Assembly: GCA_028823345.1 (NCBI GenBank)
Contig: JAPKBR010000021.1
Span: 1 to 58,751, forward strand
DNA length: 58,751 nucleotides
From: Planctomycetota bacterium
GTDB taxonomy: Bacteria > Planctomycetota > UBA1135 > GCA-002686595
Direction of reading: 5' to 3'
The notes beneath the pieces are model-generated. The model did no database searches. It was not told where the DNA came from and worked only from the letters and a program-made list of their open reading frames with translations. A program made the position numbers and the translations under genes. Below are positions 50,903 through 58,751 of the stretch, one piece after another; within the stretch, counting starts at the first letter, position 1; the number at the start of each line of letters is the position of its first letter.

Positions 50903-52572
50903 GGTCTGTTCTCGTTGCTTTCGGCGAATTGCGCTTCAAGATGGCGCGCTAGTCTGATCGAGAGGGCGGCGATGGTGTAGGTCGGATTGGCGCAACCAGA
51001 TGTGGGGAAAACCGATGCACCCGCCGCATACACGTTGCCACTGCCGCGCACCAAGAGAGTCGGATCGGTGACGCTGCTGGCGGGGTCGCGGCCCATGCGC
51101 GTGGTTCCCATGTGATGAGACGCATCTTGGTTGATGGGCCAGGGGTCCGAATCGGTCAAGCCGCCTTCCAGAGTCCCCAAGTCCAGTTCTTGCACCTCGC
51201 GCTCGAGGGCGGAATAAACCGCCAGGATCGATTTGCGGTCTAAGGGACTCACATTGTGGGAGACATGGGGGAGCCGTTGGCCATTGGGGTCTAGTTTGTC
51301 GCTCAGCACCACACGGTTCTCGGGGCGTGGTTCCATTTCCATGAATGCCCGGATGCGGGCGCCACGAATGGGCGCAGGCTTGCGGGTCAGGCGATAGACC
51401 AAGTAGTGCAGCACACCCGGTAGATGCCGCAGCACAGTGAACAGGAGCGCGAGCCAGCCCCCGAACCCGCGCCGCGTGTTTTGGACCTCCGAGTCATCGC
51501 CGGTTTCCGAATAGTCGCGTAGTTCGACCACTTCGTCCGCGCGGCTCTTGCGGAAGAGCCGCATGATTCCGTTGGCCTGCTTGACCAGGGTCACAAGGGC
51601 CTCGATGCCGGGATTGTCCGTCCAGGGGAAGAGCGGCTCCAAGCGCACATAGCTGTTCATCAGGCCCTCGTCCGCTTGACGCTTCGTTGGCAAGCGTAAA
51701 CCCGCATACCCCGCAAAGCCACCGTCGATGCAACCGAAGAAGTAGGGCGCCGAGCGGATTGGGTTGCGGAATCGGATTTCTCCCGCGTAGCTCTTGGGGT
51801 GATTCATGAAGCAACGGCCCACTTGATCGTGACCATTGCCGAGGGCAACTCCATCTGGACCCGGTGATGCCAGCAGCAGGCGCGGGTTCTCGATGCCGCC
51901 GCAAGCCAGGACAAACACCCGGGCTCGGATTTTGTGGGTGTTGCCCTTACGGTCCATGGCGCTCACGGAGCCCACGCGTTGGAGGTCTTGGTCCCAATTG
52001 AGTTGGGTTACCGTTGCGTCCAAGAGGAGCGTCGTTTCCGCGGACTCCCAAACCTGACGGCACTCCGTCCCAAAGTTCTGGGGTTCGACCGGGGCCAAGA
52101 AGACTTTTTCTTCGAGCTCACGCCAGCCAGGGTGAAAATCGCCCTTGCGCCGCAAACGGGCGAAACCCTCGGCTCCAAAATGGGCTGACCCTGGGAACCG
52201 GTGGCGTTCGGCGGCCTGTTCCCATAACTCGGAGAGCTCTGCCGATGGGAGCGGCCATTCGATCCCTCCCAGGTGAGCCCGTGGAGCCAGGTCTGCGTCA
52301 TCTAAGGGGCTGGAGAGACCAGCCCAGGTGGTGGAGGCGCCGCCCAAGACCCGTTCCCGGGACCAAGGCTTGACCCATAGGCCGCTGGACTCGGTTTCGC
52401 GCAGGGCATCCCCGCGGGGGGTGACCTTGTGGAGCCCGCTTTCTAGCACCGCGACCCTGAGGTTTGATCCAAGCAGTTCACTGGCCAAAATGGCACCCGC
52501 CGGCCCACTGCCCACGATGCAGACGTGATATTCCTCACCTGGGAGTTGGGCTGTGCTGAGGTCGTGGATCAT
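50899..52572 (-). CDS. GMC-family FAD oxidoreductase
   Basis: The 557-aa protein has the dinucleotide-binding start YHVCIVGSGPAGAILASELL, the second FAD strand VAVLESG, the GMC segment RERVLGGASTTWAGLSSPLD and VFVLACGGIENPRLLLASPG. It ends with the C-terminal catalytic region HMGTTRMGRDPASSVTDPTL and NVYAAGASVFPTSGCANPTY. The His in DASHHMGTTRMG is the expected active-site base. There is no signal peptide, so it is probably cytoplasmic. It oxidises an alcohol, most likely on a sugar or polyol. It is the first gene of a tightly overlapping minus-strand operon, with a 529-bp intergenic region upstream. Confidence 0.93.
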   Translation of the reverse strand: MIHDLSTAQLPGEEYHVCIVGSGPAGAILASELLGSNLRVAVLESGLHKVTPRGDALRETESSGLWVKPWSRERVLGGASTTWAGLSSPLDDADLAPRAHLGGIEWPLPSAELSELWEQAAERHRFPGSAHFGAEGFARLRRKGDFHPGWRELEEKVFLAPVEPQNFGTECRQVWESAETTLLLDATVTQLNWDQDLQRVGSVSAMDRKGNTHKIRARVFVLACGGIENPRLLLASPGPDGVALGNGHDQVGRCFMNHPKSYAGEIRFRNPIRSAPYFFGCIDGGFAGYAGLRLPTKRQADEGLMNSYVRLEPLFPWTDNPGIEALVTLVKQANGIMRLFRKSRADEVVELRDYSETGDDSEVQNTRRGFGGWLALLFTVLRHLPGVLHYLVYRLTRKPAPIRGARIRAFMEMEPRPENRVVLSDKLDPNGQRLPHVSHNVSPLDRKSILAVYSALEREVQELDLGTLEGGLTDSDPWPINQDASHHMGTTRMGRDPASSVTDPTLLVRGSGNVYAAGASVFPTSGCANPTYTIAALSIRLARHLEAQFAESNENRP

Positions 52573-53101
52573 GGGGGCGGTCGAGGGTACCGACCCCGCC
52601 CGCTCGGTTCACCTGTGGGTTTGGGCTTGGGTGTTTTTTTGCTGATTCTCCAGGCGGCCCCTCTCAGGGCCCGGGGGCGTCCCTAGTCCCTCCAGTTGCC
52701 GGACGCCTTCGTGCAGGTGTCCACCGCGGGTCGCCAGGCCCCTTCGCCGCCGCCCGCTGCGCTCCCCGTAATGGGTGCAGATCCGGGAGGTTCGTACTAG
52801 CCGGAGGCAGAGGTTAGCGGATTGCAACCTGAGCATTCCCAACGAGGGGATTGGATCATCCTTCGGCTCCAAAAGATCGGGAGTGCCGCCGAAACATGTT
52901 GGTGTCAGCCGTCCTACTCGATGGCTCACTCATACCTCGGTGTCAAATCGACAGCAGCGTGGAACTACGCGGCCAGGCCTGTTTGGGGCGGCCAGGCTCC
53001 AACCCTGCTCATAGACCTCGGAGGCAAGGTGAGCATCTTGGGGACGGAAGCCAAATAGGTAGGGGCATCCCCGCTCCTGCAACAAAGACCCAACGCTCCC
53101 C
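52573..53101. other. 529-bp divergent intergenic region
   Basis: This region lies between the GMC operon (minus) and the beta-helix gene (plus) and should hold both promoters. A perfect 7-bp inverted repeat, GGCGTCC (52676-52682) with GGACGCC (52701-52707), encloses an 18-nt loop, and a T7 run lies at 52634-52640. I see no tRNA or recognisable small RNA. Short open frames on both strands overlap one another and resemble nothing, so I do not call a gene. Confidence 0.4.
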
Positions 53102-54454
53102 ATGAAACACATCACCTTCCAGATCGCTGCTTTCTTCAGCCTTGCCTTGTTCAGTTTTGCCATTCCCGCTCAGGCGCAAACAGGGGTACGCTGGCATGTG
53201 GACAGCAACCGAGCTCAAGGGGGGGACGGGCTCGGATGGCCCAACGCGATCAGCTCACTGGATGTGGCCTTGAGCGAGGCCCTTCCCGGGGACGAGATTT
53301 GGGTTGCGCGTGGCGTCTATCGCCCGTCGGTTCTGCAGACCCCCCGGGATAGTCGCAGTGCGGCATTTACCGTGCCCGTGGGCGTGGTTTTGCGGGGTGG
53401 ATTTAAGGGAAGAGAAACAGCTCTGGTTCAACGGGGCGAAAATTTCACCCCCACGACCTTGAGTGGGAATCTTGGGGACCTTCGGGACTCAAGTGACAAT
53501 GCCTACCACGTGGTGCTTTCTACGGGAGACACCGATGTCACCTATCTGGCCTCTGGGCTCGATGGTTTTTCCATTCGCGATGGGAACGCAGACAGATGGG
53601 GGCATGCCCGCGGGGCAGGCTTGCGCGTGTCTGGGGGATTCCTTCGCATTCAAAACTGCACCTTCGAGAACAACTTCAGCATGTTGGGTGGTGCGACCTA
53701 TGTGACGGGTGCAAATGTGCGCATCAAATCCACCGCTTGGATCAACAACGTAACCGCCGGGCGTGGTGGGGGGCTCAGCATTCAAGCTGCTCGCTGCCAA
53801 GTGGTGAACGCTCACTTTGCCGGTAATACCGCCGACCGGGGAGGCGCGATTTATGCGCACTCCATCGAGAGCTTTATTCCTGGCCTAGAACCTCCGGTGA
53901 GTTTTGTGAACGTGATCATCTCCAACAATGTTGCGAACAGAGGCGGGGGAGTCTTCTTGCAAGGCAGCCAATGGAGCGGAGCCGGGGGGGCGTCTTTCTC
54001 CCATTGCACTATTTCCCGGAACCAAGCCTTTGAAGGGGGCGGTGGGGTCTTCGCTCGTACGGGCACACCGATTCCGGCCATCTGCCTGATTCAGAACAGC
54101 ATTGTCTGGGAGAACCATGCACCCATCTCTCCGGACCTGGCGGGCCGTCAGGTGGTTTCCTTCTCAAACATCAGCGATGGAGTTTGGGGAGGATTGGGGA
54201 ACATGAGCACGGATCCTCTCTTTGTGGATCCCGGCGCTGGGGACTTTCACCTGGGTAACCAGTCACCGTGCATTGATGCGGGCTCAAACGAATTGGTGGA
54301 AGCGGACCTAGCCGACTTGGATGGGGATGGCATCCGCTTCGAGGCAGTGCCGATGGACGCGGACGGTCATCGTCGCTTGATGGATGACCGACAGGTGGTT
54401 GACACAGGAGTTGGGGTGGGACCGATTGTGGACCTTGGGGCCTACGAGAGGTAA
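53102..54454 (+). CDS. Secreted right-handed parallel beta-helix protein
   Basis: The 450-aa protein starts MKHITFQIAAFFSLALFSFA with a signal peptide cleaved after PAQAQ. The repeat pattern of polymorphic beta-helix/PMP-like proteins is clear: GLRVSGGFLRIQNCTFENNF, NVTAGRGGGLSIQAARCQVV, GNTADRGGAIYAHS, NNVANRGGGVFLQGSQ and HCTISRNQAFEGGGGVFART. The start (WHVDSNRAQGGDGLGWPNAI, then AVLSEALPGDEIWVARGVYR-type) and the end (STDPLFVDPGAGDFHLGNQS, SPCIDAGSN, VDLGAYER) match the 'choice-of-anchor Q' type found in planctomycetes. It is probably a surface adhesin or glycan-binding protein, without obvious lyase residues. A strong terminator follows. Confidence 0.92.
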   Translation: MKHITFQIAAFFSLALFSFAIPAQAQTGVRWHVDSNRAQGGDGLGWPNAISSLDVALSEALPGDEIWVARGVYRPSVLQTPRDSRSAAFTVPVGVVLRGGFKGRETALVQRGENFTPTTLSGNLGDLRDSSDNAYHVVLSTGDTDVTYLASGLDGFSIRDGNADRWGHARGAGLRVSGGFLRIQNCTFENNFSMLGGATYVTGANVRIKSTAWINNVTAGRGGGLSIQAARCQVVNAHFAGNTADRGGAIYAHSIESFIPGLEPPVSFVNVIISNNVANRGGGVFLQGSQWSGAGGASFSHCTISRNQAFEGGGGVFARTGTPIPAICLIQNSIVWENHAPISPDLAGRQVVSFSNISDGVWGGLGNMSTDPLFVDPGAGDFHLGNQSPCIDAGSNELVEADLADLDGDGIRFEAVPMDADGHRRLMDDRQVVDTGVGVGPIVDLGAYER

Positions 54455-54495
54455 CGCCTGCAAGGTCCATGGACAGGACCCATGACCTCGCTCCG

Positions 54496-54536
54496 GCCCT
54501 CTTGCCCGCCACTTGTGGTGGACAGGGGGGCTTTTT
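54496..54536 (+). terminator. Rho-independent terminator after the beta-helix gene
   Basis: A long stem runs from GCCCTCTTG (54496-54504) paired with CAGGGGGGC (54523-54531, including G-T pairs). After one mismatch it continues with CCGCCAC (54506-54512) paired with GTGGTGG (54515-54521). It is followed directly by TTTTT (54532-54536). It lies about 40 bp after the stop and 10 bp before the convergent sialidase stop. Confidence 0.8.
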
Positions 54537-54545
54537 CTGTTCGAC

Positions 54546-56597
54546 CTAGTCCCCTTGGGTTTGGATCTCGTTCAGAGGGATTCGCTGAAAGGCTAGGTGC
54601 GAGCGACTGCATTCGTAGACGATACCCACGGTCTCGGCGTCGATCATGGTCAAGCAGGAGTACCCTGCTGCGCTGCCTTCGTCAAGTAGCACAGCGTGCT
54701 CGGGCTTCCATGTCTGTCCCATGTCGAGGGACCGTCGCAGGGTTATGCGGCGCCTTGGGGCTCGCCGCACCGCCGGGTTGGAAAACAGAAGCTGCCCGTC
54801 GGCCATTCCGGTCAGTTCGCGCCCCACGTGCAACAGGCTTGCCATGCAAACCGGCTCCGTCAGAGCTTGGTGGGATGGCTCATGGAATTTCCAAGATAAC
54901 CCCATGTCTTCGCTGGTCATAACCGCACGCCAACCGGGTGGTTTGCGACCGCGATTGTCTCTCATGTTGAGCATCAGGCGGCCGGTTTCCAATTCGACCA
55001 CCGCAGCCTCGGTGGTGTTGGATTTAGCTTCGTTCCCCAGCTGCCAAGTCTTGCCGTGGTCCTTGGACCAGAGCACCGTCGAGCGCGGCTCGCGCTTGTG
55101 TTCTGGGTCCAATTGGTATTGGGCCGGGAACACGAGCGTGCCGTCTTCCATGCAGATCCCGCGCCCGGGGCCTTGCAGCAGAAAACACCAATCAGCTTGC
55201 TTGACCTGCCGCGTGATGTTGATGGGTGCCGACCAACTGACCCCGTCATCGTCACTGCGCACCAGCATCAACTGACCGGTTTTCTCTGGATCGAAGCCGG
55301 GACCCGAACGGTTCCAACCCAGGGGTCCGTGGTGCCAAGAGGCAATCACCCAAATCGTGCCGGTGACGCGGTCTACTAAAATCGCCGGGTCGCCGACCCC
55401 GTCATAGGAATACGCCGGGTCGTTGCCCATGTCGAGGATCGTGCGCATGGGTTCCCAAGTGCGCCCGCCATCGGTGCTGCGCGACAGCCCGATGTCCATG
55501 TCCCCGGGCAAATCGCGCCAGCCCTCATGCCTTTGGTCATAGACGCAAAGCAGGGTCCCAGCTGTGCTCGTGGCGAGACCCGGGATGCGGTAAACGGGAA
55601 CCCCATCAGAGTCTTTGTTGCGCAGGGCGATGCCCAGGCGTTGGCTTCCCGCTGGGTGACTGATTGTGGGGGTTAGTTTTTTCCCGTCGGCGAATTCGAG
55701 GAACACGAGCCCCGCATCCACGCGGCCATCGATGTTGGCCCCGGCCTTTGGTGTCACGCTCAGCCACAAGTGATCGGGTCCTTCGCCCACGGTCCATTGC
55801 CCTTTGAACTGAATGCTTCCCTTGCGGGGTTTTTGGACCGTGCCGAACAGGGTGCCTAGAGCCTGATCGGGGTCACGGGAGTCGAGGGTTTCTGGCCCGC
55901 GCATCAGGCTGACGCTTTCTAGGTCATCTAAGTCCGTCGTTCCTAGCAGATCAATCGTGACGGAACGCACCTCAAGGGGCTGGGTCACTCCTGACCATTC
56001 CAAATCCACTCGCAGAATTGGGTTCACCTGGTTGCCCACTAGGCAGGGAAGGACCGGTTGGGAAGCACTCAGGCTCGTGCACTCCATCGGGGTGTTGGGC
56101 ACCAACTGTAAGTCATCGATCAAGACCCCCGTATCCTCTGGCGAGGAGCAGCGCAGGCGTAATAGCCTTACTCCCTCTGGAATTTTGGCCCTCACCAGGG
56201 TCTTGAATCCGCCCACCAGGACTTTGGAACTTGCGTCTTCGACCGTTTGCCACTCGCCGTCGACCTCTGCCTCCACCAACAGCACGAAAGGATCGCGTGC
56301 GGTCCAGCGTTCTGCCTGGAAGCGGATCTCGTACAGATTGTCAGCATTCATGCGCAGGGTCACCGCGGTTTCATCACCACCAAACAAGTGCAGACACTTG
56401 CGCCCCGAAGATCCATGGGCACCGTCAATCTCGGCCCGGCCCGAGGCCACCTCCAGCAAGCCAAGGCGCGTTTTTCGGCGCATGAAGTCCCCGGTTTTGG
56501 ACTTTTCGAAACTCACGACAGGCACTCCCGCCTGCTGCGCGAACACGCCTTCTAATCCGCCAAGGAGGGCTAGGAACCCAAGCAATATCAACTTCAT
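54546..56597 (-). CDS. Exo-alpha-sialidase with N-terminal accessory domain
   Basis: From ATG 56597 the 683-aa product has a signal peptide (MKLILLGFLALLGGLEGVFA). Residues ~20-180 form a beta-sandwich, ~185-315 a BNR-associated N-domain (LRVDLEWSGVTQPLEVRSVT), and ~325-683 the sialidase propeller. The arginine motif reads VYRIPGLATS, and Asp-boxes are STDGGRTW, SDDDGVSW, SKDHGKTW, SEDMGLSW and SLDMGQTW. Further marks are VVELETGRLMLNMRDNRG (Glu and Arg) and the late GYSCLTMIDAETVGIVYECS (Tyr/Glu). It should release terminal sialic acids outside the cytoplasm. A nine-codon upstream extension is disregarded. Confidence 0.93.
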   Translation of the reverse strand: MKLILLGFLALLGGLEGVFAQQAGVPVVSFEKSKTGDFMRRKTRLGLLEVASGRAEIDGAHGSSGRKCLHLFGGDETAVTLRMNADNLYEIRFQAERWTARDPFVLLVEAEVDGEWQTVEDASSKVLVGGFKTLVRAKIPEGVRLLRLRCSSPEDTGVLIDDLQLVPNTPMECTSLSASQPVLPCLVGNQVNPILRVDLEWSGVTQPLEVRSVTIDLLGTTDLDDLESVSLMRGPETLDSRDPDQALGTLFGTVQKPRKGSIQFKGQWTVGEGPDHLWLSVTPKAGANIDGRVDAGLVFLEFADGKKLTPTISHPAGSQRLGIALRNKDSDGVPVYRIPGLATSTAGTLLCVYDQRHEGWRDLPGDMDIGLSRSTDGGRTWEPMRTILDMGNDPAYSYDGVGDPAILVDRVTGTIWVIASWHHGPLGWNRSGPGFDPEKTGQLMLVRSDDDGVSWSAPINITRQVKQADWCFLLQGPGRGICMEDGTLVFPAQYQLDPEHKREPRSTVLWSKDHGKTWQLGNEAKSNTTEAAVVELETGRLMLNMRDNRGRKPPGWRAVMTSEDMGLSWKFHEPSHQALTEPVCMASLLHVGRELTGMADGQLLFSNPAVRRAPRRRITLRRSLDMGQTWKPEHAVLLDEGSAAGYSCLTMIDAETVGIVYECSRSHLAFQRIPLNEIQTQGD

Positions 56598-56700
56598 GGG
56601 GCCAACATACGGTGTCTCCTGCACGGTGCCTGCACTCTGAACCGTTTTTCCCCGGGAAAGCTCCGGCCAACATCGAGCCGTCAGGTTCTATCCTGTACCC

Positions 56701-57840
56701 ATGACCGGCACAGCGAGCATTTTATTCATCCTTGTCATGGGCGCGTTTGCCCAAGACTCTCCCGCCTCAAAGGACTCCACCCTTGGCTCTGGCCAGGATG
56801 TGTGGATTTCCGGCAAGGGGGCGGCCCACACCTACCGTATCCCGGCTCTGGCTTTGACCAAGGACGGCGATGTGTTGGCTTTTTGCGAAGCGCGCCGCGG
56901 TGCCCAGGGGGATAGTGGGAACATCGACTTGGTGATGAAACGGTCAAAGGATGGTGGGCGTACCTTTGGTCCCGAGCAGCTCATTTGGGATGACGGCCCC
57001 AACACCTGTGGGAATCCCTGCGTGCTGGTGGATCAACGCACGGGCCATGTTCATCTGTTCAGCACCCACAACCTTGGTGGTGACCGGGAGCACGAGATCA
57101 TCGCCGGCACTTCAGAAGGGGCCCGGACGATCTGGCATTTTGTCAGTACCAATCATGGGGCCAATTGGTCGGAGCCACGCGAGATCACCGCTTCTGTCAA
57201 GCTCTCCGATTGGACTTGGTATGCAACCGGTCCCGGCGCCGGTATCCAGCTGGAACGGGGTTCCCATAAGGGGCGACTGATTGTCCCCTGCGATCACATC
57301 GAAGCCGGATCCAAAAAGTACTTCTCCCACGTGTTCTACAGCGATGATGGTGGCAAGAGTTGGCAGCTTGGTGGCAGCACGCCCATTGACCAGGTCAATG
57401 AGTGCGAAGCGGTCGAGTTGGAAGATGGGCGCGTGCTGCTCAACATGCGCAACTATTCGTCCGGTTCCCGGGTGCGCCAGCACGCCACCAGCAATGACGG
57501 GGGGGCCACCTTTCGCGATCAACGCCTAGTCCCCGGCCTGATTGAACCGATTTGTCAGGCCAGCATCCGCCGCTTGACCTGGGCCGGGCCAAACAAGCCC
57601 GGCATCTTGCTCTTCTCCAATCCCGCGTCCTCCAAGGGGCGCAAGCTCATGACCCTCCGGGCATCCTTTGACGATGGGGCCACTTGGCCCTGGGCTCGTC
57701 TATTGGACCCGGGGCCGTCAGCATATTCCTGCTTGCTGGTCTGCGCGGATGGGGCCGTTCTGTGCCTGTATGAAGCGGGTGGCTATAAAAGAATCGTCGC
57801 CCAGCGCATCGAAGCCTCGGACCTGCCACAAGCACGCTAA
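56701..57840 (+). CDS. Exo-alpha-sialidase, single-domain
   Basis: The 379-aa enzyme starts [20 protein letters not shown] (signal peptide). The catalytic propeller has [20 protein letters not shown] and [20 protein letters not shown] (Arg and Asp). Asp-boxes are [32 protein letters not shown] and [28 protein letters not shown] supplies Glu and the second Arg, and [20 protein letters not shown] supplies the Tyr/Glu. It lacks the accessory domains of its divergent neighbour, so the two probably differ in substrate context, for example free versus polymer-bound sialic acids. The gene is followed after 9 bp by a DUF1080 lipoprotein. Confidence 0.94.
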   Translation: MTGTASILFILVMGAFAQDSPASKDSTLGSGQDVWISGKGAAHTYRIPALALTKDGDVLAFCEARRGAQGDSGNIDLVMKRSKDGGRTFGPEQLIWDDGPNTCGNPCVLVDQRTGHVHLFSTHNLGGDREHEIIAGTSEGARTIWHFVSTNHGANWSEPREITASVKLSDWTWYATGPGAGIQLERGSHKGRLIVPCDHIEAGSKKYFSHVFYSDDGGKSWQLGGSTPIDQVNECEAVELEDGRVLLNMRNYSSGSRVRQHATSNDGGATFRDQRLVPGLIEPICQASIRRLTWAGPNKPGILLFSNPASSKGRKLMTLRASFDDGATWPWARLLDPGPSAYSCLLVCADGAVLCLYEAGGYKRIVAQRIEASDLPQAR

Positions 57841-57849
57841 GCTTCAGGC

Positions 57850-58674
57850 ATGTCTTTCCAACCACAACACCTTCTTCTTTGCCTCACTCTCGTTGCCTGC
57901 CAGAACGGACCGCAAACCGGGTCCACGACTCCTGAGTCCCCTCAGGAAATCGCGGCTCCCGACGAGTGGCTCCCGATTTTTGACGGGAAGTCTCTCGAGG
58001 GCTGGACCCCTAAAATTCGCGGCCACCAAGTGGGAGAGGACCCCTACAGCACCTTCCGTGTGGAGGATGGCTTACTCAAGGTTGGCTATGAGAACTATGG
58101 TGGCAAGTTTGATGCGCGCTACGGACACTTGTTCTATGAGGTGCCCCTATCGCACTACATGGTGCGCGTGGAATACCGCTTCATTGGCAATCAGATGGAT
58201 GGTGGCGCAGGCTGGGCTTGGCGCAACAGTGGTTTGATGCTGCACGGCCAAGACCCCAAGACCATGGCCGTTGACCAGGAGTTTCCCGTTTCGATCGAAA
58301 TGCAACTGCTTGGGGGCGACGGCACTAACGCGCGCACGAACGCCAACCTCTGCACCCCCGGAACGAATGTGGTCATGGGAGACAAGCTTGATCAACGCCA
58401 CTGCATCAACTCCACGTCGGAAACCAGCCACCGGGATGCTTGGGTTTGGGTAACGGTCGAAGTGCGAGGGGGCGAGGTGATTCGGCACTTTCTGGGGGAC
58501 GAATTGGTGCTCGAATACACCGAACCTCAGCTGGACCCAAGAGATTCGGAGGCTCAGCTCTTGATCCAAGGGGATGCCCTCTTGCTTACCGGCGGCACCC
58601 TGTCCTTGCAGTCGGAATCGCACCCGCTTGAGTTCCGGCGGGTCGAGGTCAAGCTGTTGCCTGAAGCCCCCTGA
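57850..58674 (+). CDS. DUF1080 (3-keto-disaccharide hydrolase-like) lipoprotein
   Basis: The 274-aa product has a lipoprotein signal (MSFQPQHLLLCLTLVACQNG) and the DUF1080 start WLPIFDGKSLEGWTPKIRGH. The conserved YGHLFYEVPLSHYMVRVEYR follows, then AWRNSGLMLHGQDPKTM and FPVSIEMQLLGGDGTNARTN. The C-terminus has WVWVTVEVRGGEVIRHFLGD and a final HPLEFRRVEVKLL. DUF1080 domains hydrolyse 3-keto glycosides in characterised cases and are common in planctomycete polysaccharide loci. The close spacing to the sialidase suggests co-transcription, so it may act on the desialylated glycan. Confidence 0.92.
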   Translation: MSFQPQHLLLCLTLVACQNGPQTGSTTPESPQEIAAPDEWLPIFDGKSLEGWTPKIRGHQVGEDPYSTFRVEDGLLKVGYENYGGKFDARYGHLFYEVPLSHYMVRVEYRFIGNQMDGGAGWAWRNSGLMLHGQDPKTMAVDQEFPVSIEMQLLGGDGTNARTNANLCTPGTNVVMGDKLDQRHCINSTSETSHRDAWVWVTVEVRGGEVIRHFLGDELVLEYTEPQLDPRDSEAQLLIQGDALLLTGGTLSLQSESHPLEFRRVEVKLLPEAP

Positions 58675-58702
58675 ACCAGCTCACTAATACAGGAGGAGGC
58701 GC

Positions 58703-58719
58703 GGGTACAGGTTGTACCC
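58703..58719 (+). terminator. Perfect hairpin near the right edge
   Basis: GGGTACA (58703-58709) and TGTACCC (58713-58719) form a perfect 7-bp stem with a 3-nt loop, 28 bp after the DUF1080 stop. There is no U-tract; a C-rich run follows. It is a probable transcription end signal for the sialidase/DUF1080 unit or a processing site. Confidence 0.4.
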
Positions 58720-58751
58720 CCCCACCACCCAAAATTGGGGCAACAACCCCC

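Noticed and set aside
52740..52830. GGTTCG-containing stretch that resembles a tRNA T-arm
   Set aside because: No matching acceptor, D or anticodon stems could be built around it.
52609..52929. 106-codon minus-strand frame upstream of the GMC operon
   Set aside because: Arg/Gly/Pro-rich sequence with no recognisable feature, overlapped by equally long plus-strand frames.

Overview
The window is GC-rich bacterial chromosome that looks like a marine, heterotrophic member of the Planctomycetota. This placement is inferred from the gene families present: PVC-type propeller/cytochrome c fusions, a DUF1800/DUF1501 pair, Tat-exported Gfo/Idh/MocA oxidoreductases, DUF1080 and DUF6807 proteins, sulfatase-fold lipoproteins, sialidases, FG-GAP/ASPIC proteins, and a C-terminal module in the first gene that I associate with Saltatorellus-like planctomycetes. 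No rRNA, tRNA, CRISPR array, IS element or prophage was recognised. About 43 protein genes are supported, many of them secreted proteins or lipoproteins.

Layout. 1-4070: a secreted phosphodiesterase-like multidomain protein (cut by the left edge) and an unrecognised 476-aa protein. 4245-7585 (minus): LOG-family nucleotide hydrolase, PepSY membrane protein, and a two-subunit sodium:solute symporter (SSS plus DUF4212). 7804-12921 (plus): a sortilin-like propeller with a PDZ-like insert, a Tat-exported Gfo/Idh/MocA oxidoreductase and a LamG/DUF1080-like lipoprotein, followed by a remnant of a GH99-like gene. 13066-16003 (minus): sulfatase-fold lipoprotein and DUF6807 protein, divergent from a cupin/phosphoesterase pair (16028-17604). 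17609-20072: capsule-type polysaccharide export lipoprotein, divergent sugar transferase, and a small outer-membrane-like lipoprotein. 20131-24503: propeller/cytochrome c and M64 peptidase. 24527-30468: coiled-coil membrane protein, a second sulfatase-fold lipoprotein, DinB, DUF1800 and DUF1501.

30487-38130 (minus) holds the most unusual locus: an FG-GAP/ASPIC lipoprotein fused to a TlpA-like thioredoxin domain, with a single in-frame TGA at 31570-31572 and a hairpin immediately downstream. This fits a candidate selenoprotein, but a nonsense mutation is also possible. Next come metH and an ArsR-methyltransferase regulator that probably controls it. 38272-39941 is a second two-component symporter (DUF3311 plus SSS). 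40052-42038 is an Alg14 - Alg13::Alg14 - Alg13 glycosyltransferase array. 42035-44010 has an AI-2E family permease and an HNH endonuclease.

44141-52572 (minus) is a tightly packed operon: GMC oxidoreductase, Gfo/Idh oxidoreductase, an unknown EF-hand-bearing exported protein, an ABC ATPase and permease with 1-4 nt overlaps, then an octaheme cytochrome/TPR lipoprotein. 53102-58674 encodes a beta-helix surface protein, two divergent sialidases and a DUF1080 lipoprotein, which suggests scavenging of sialylated glycans.
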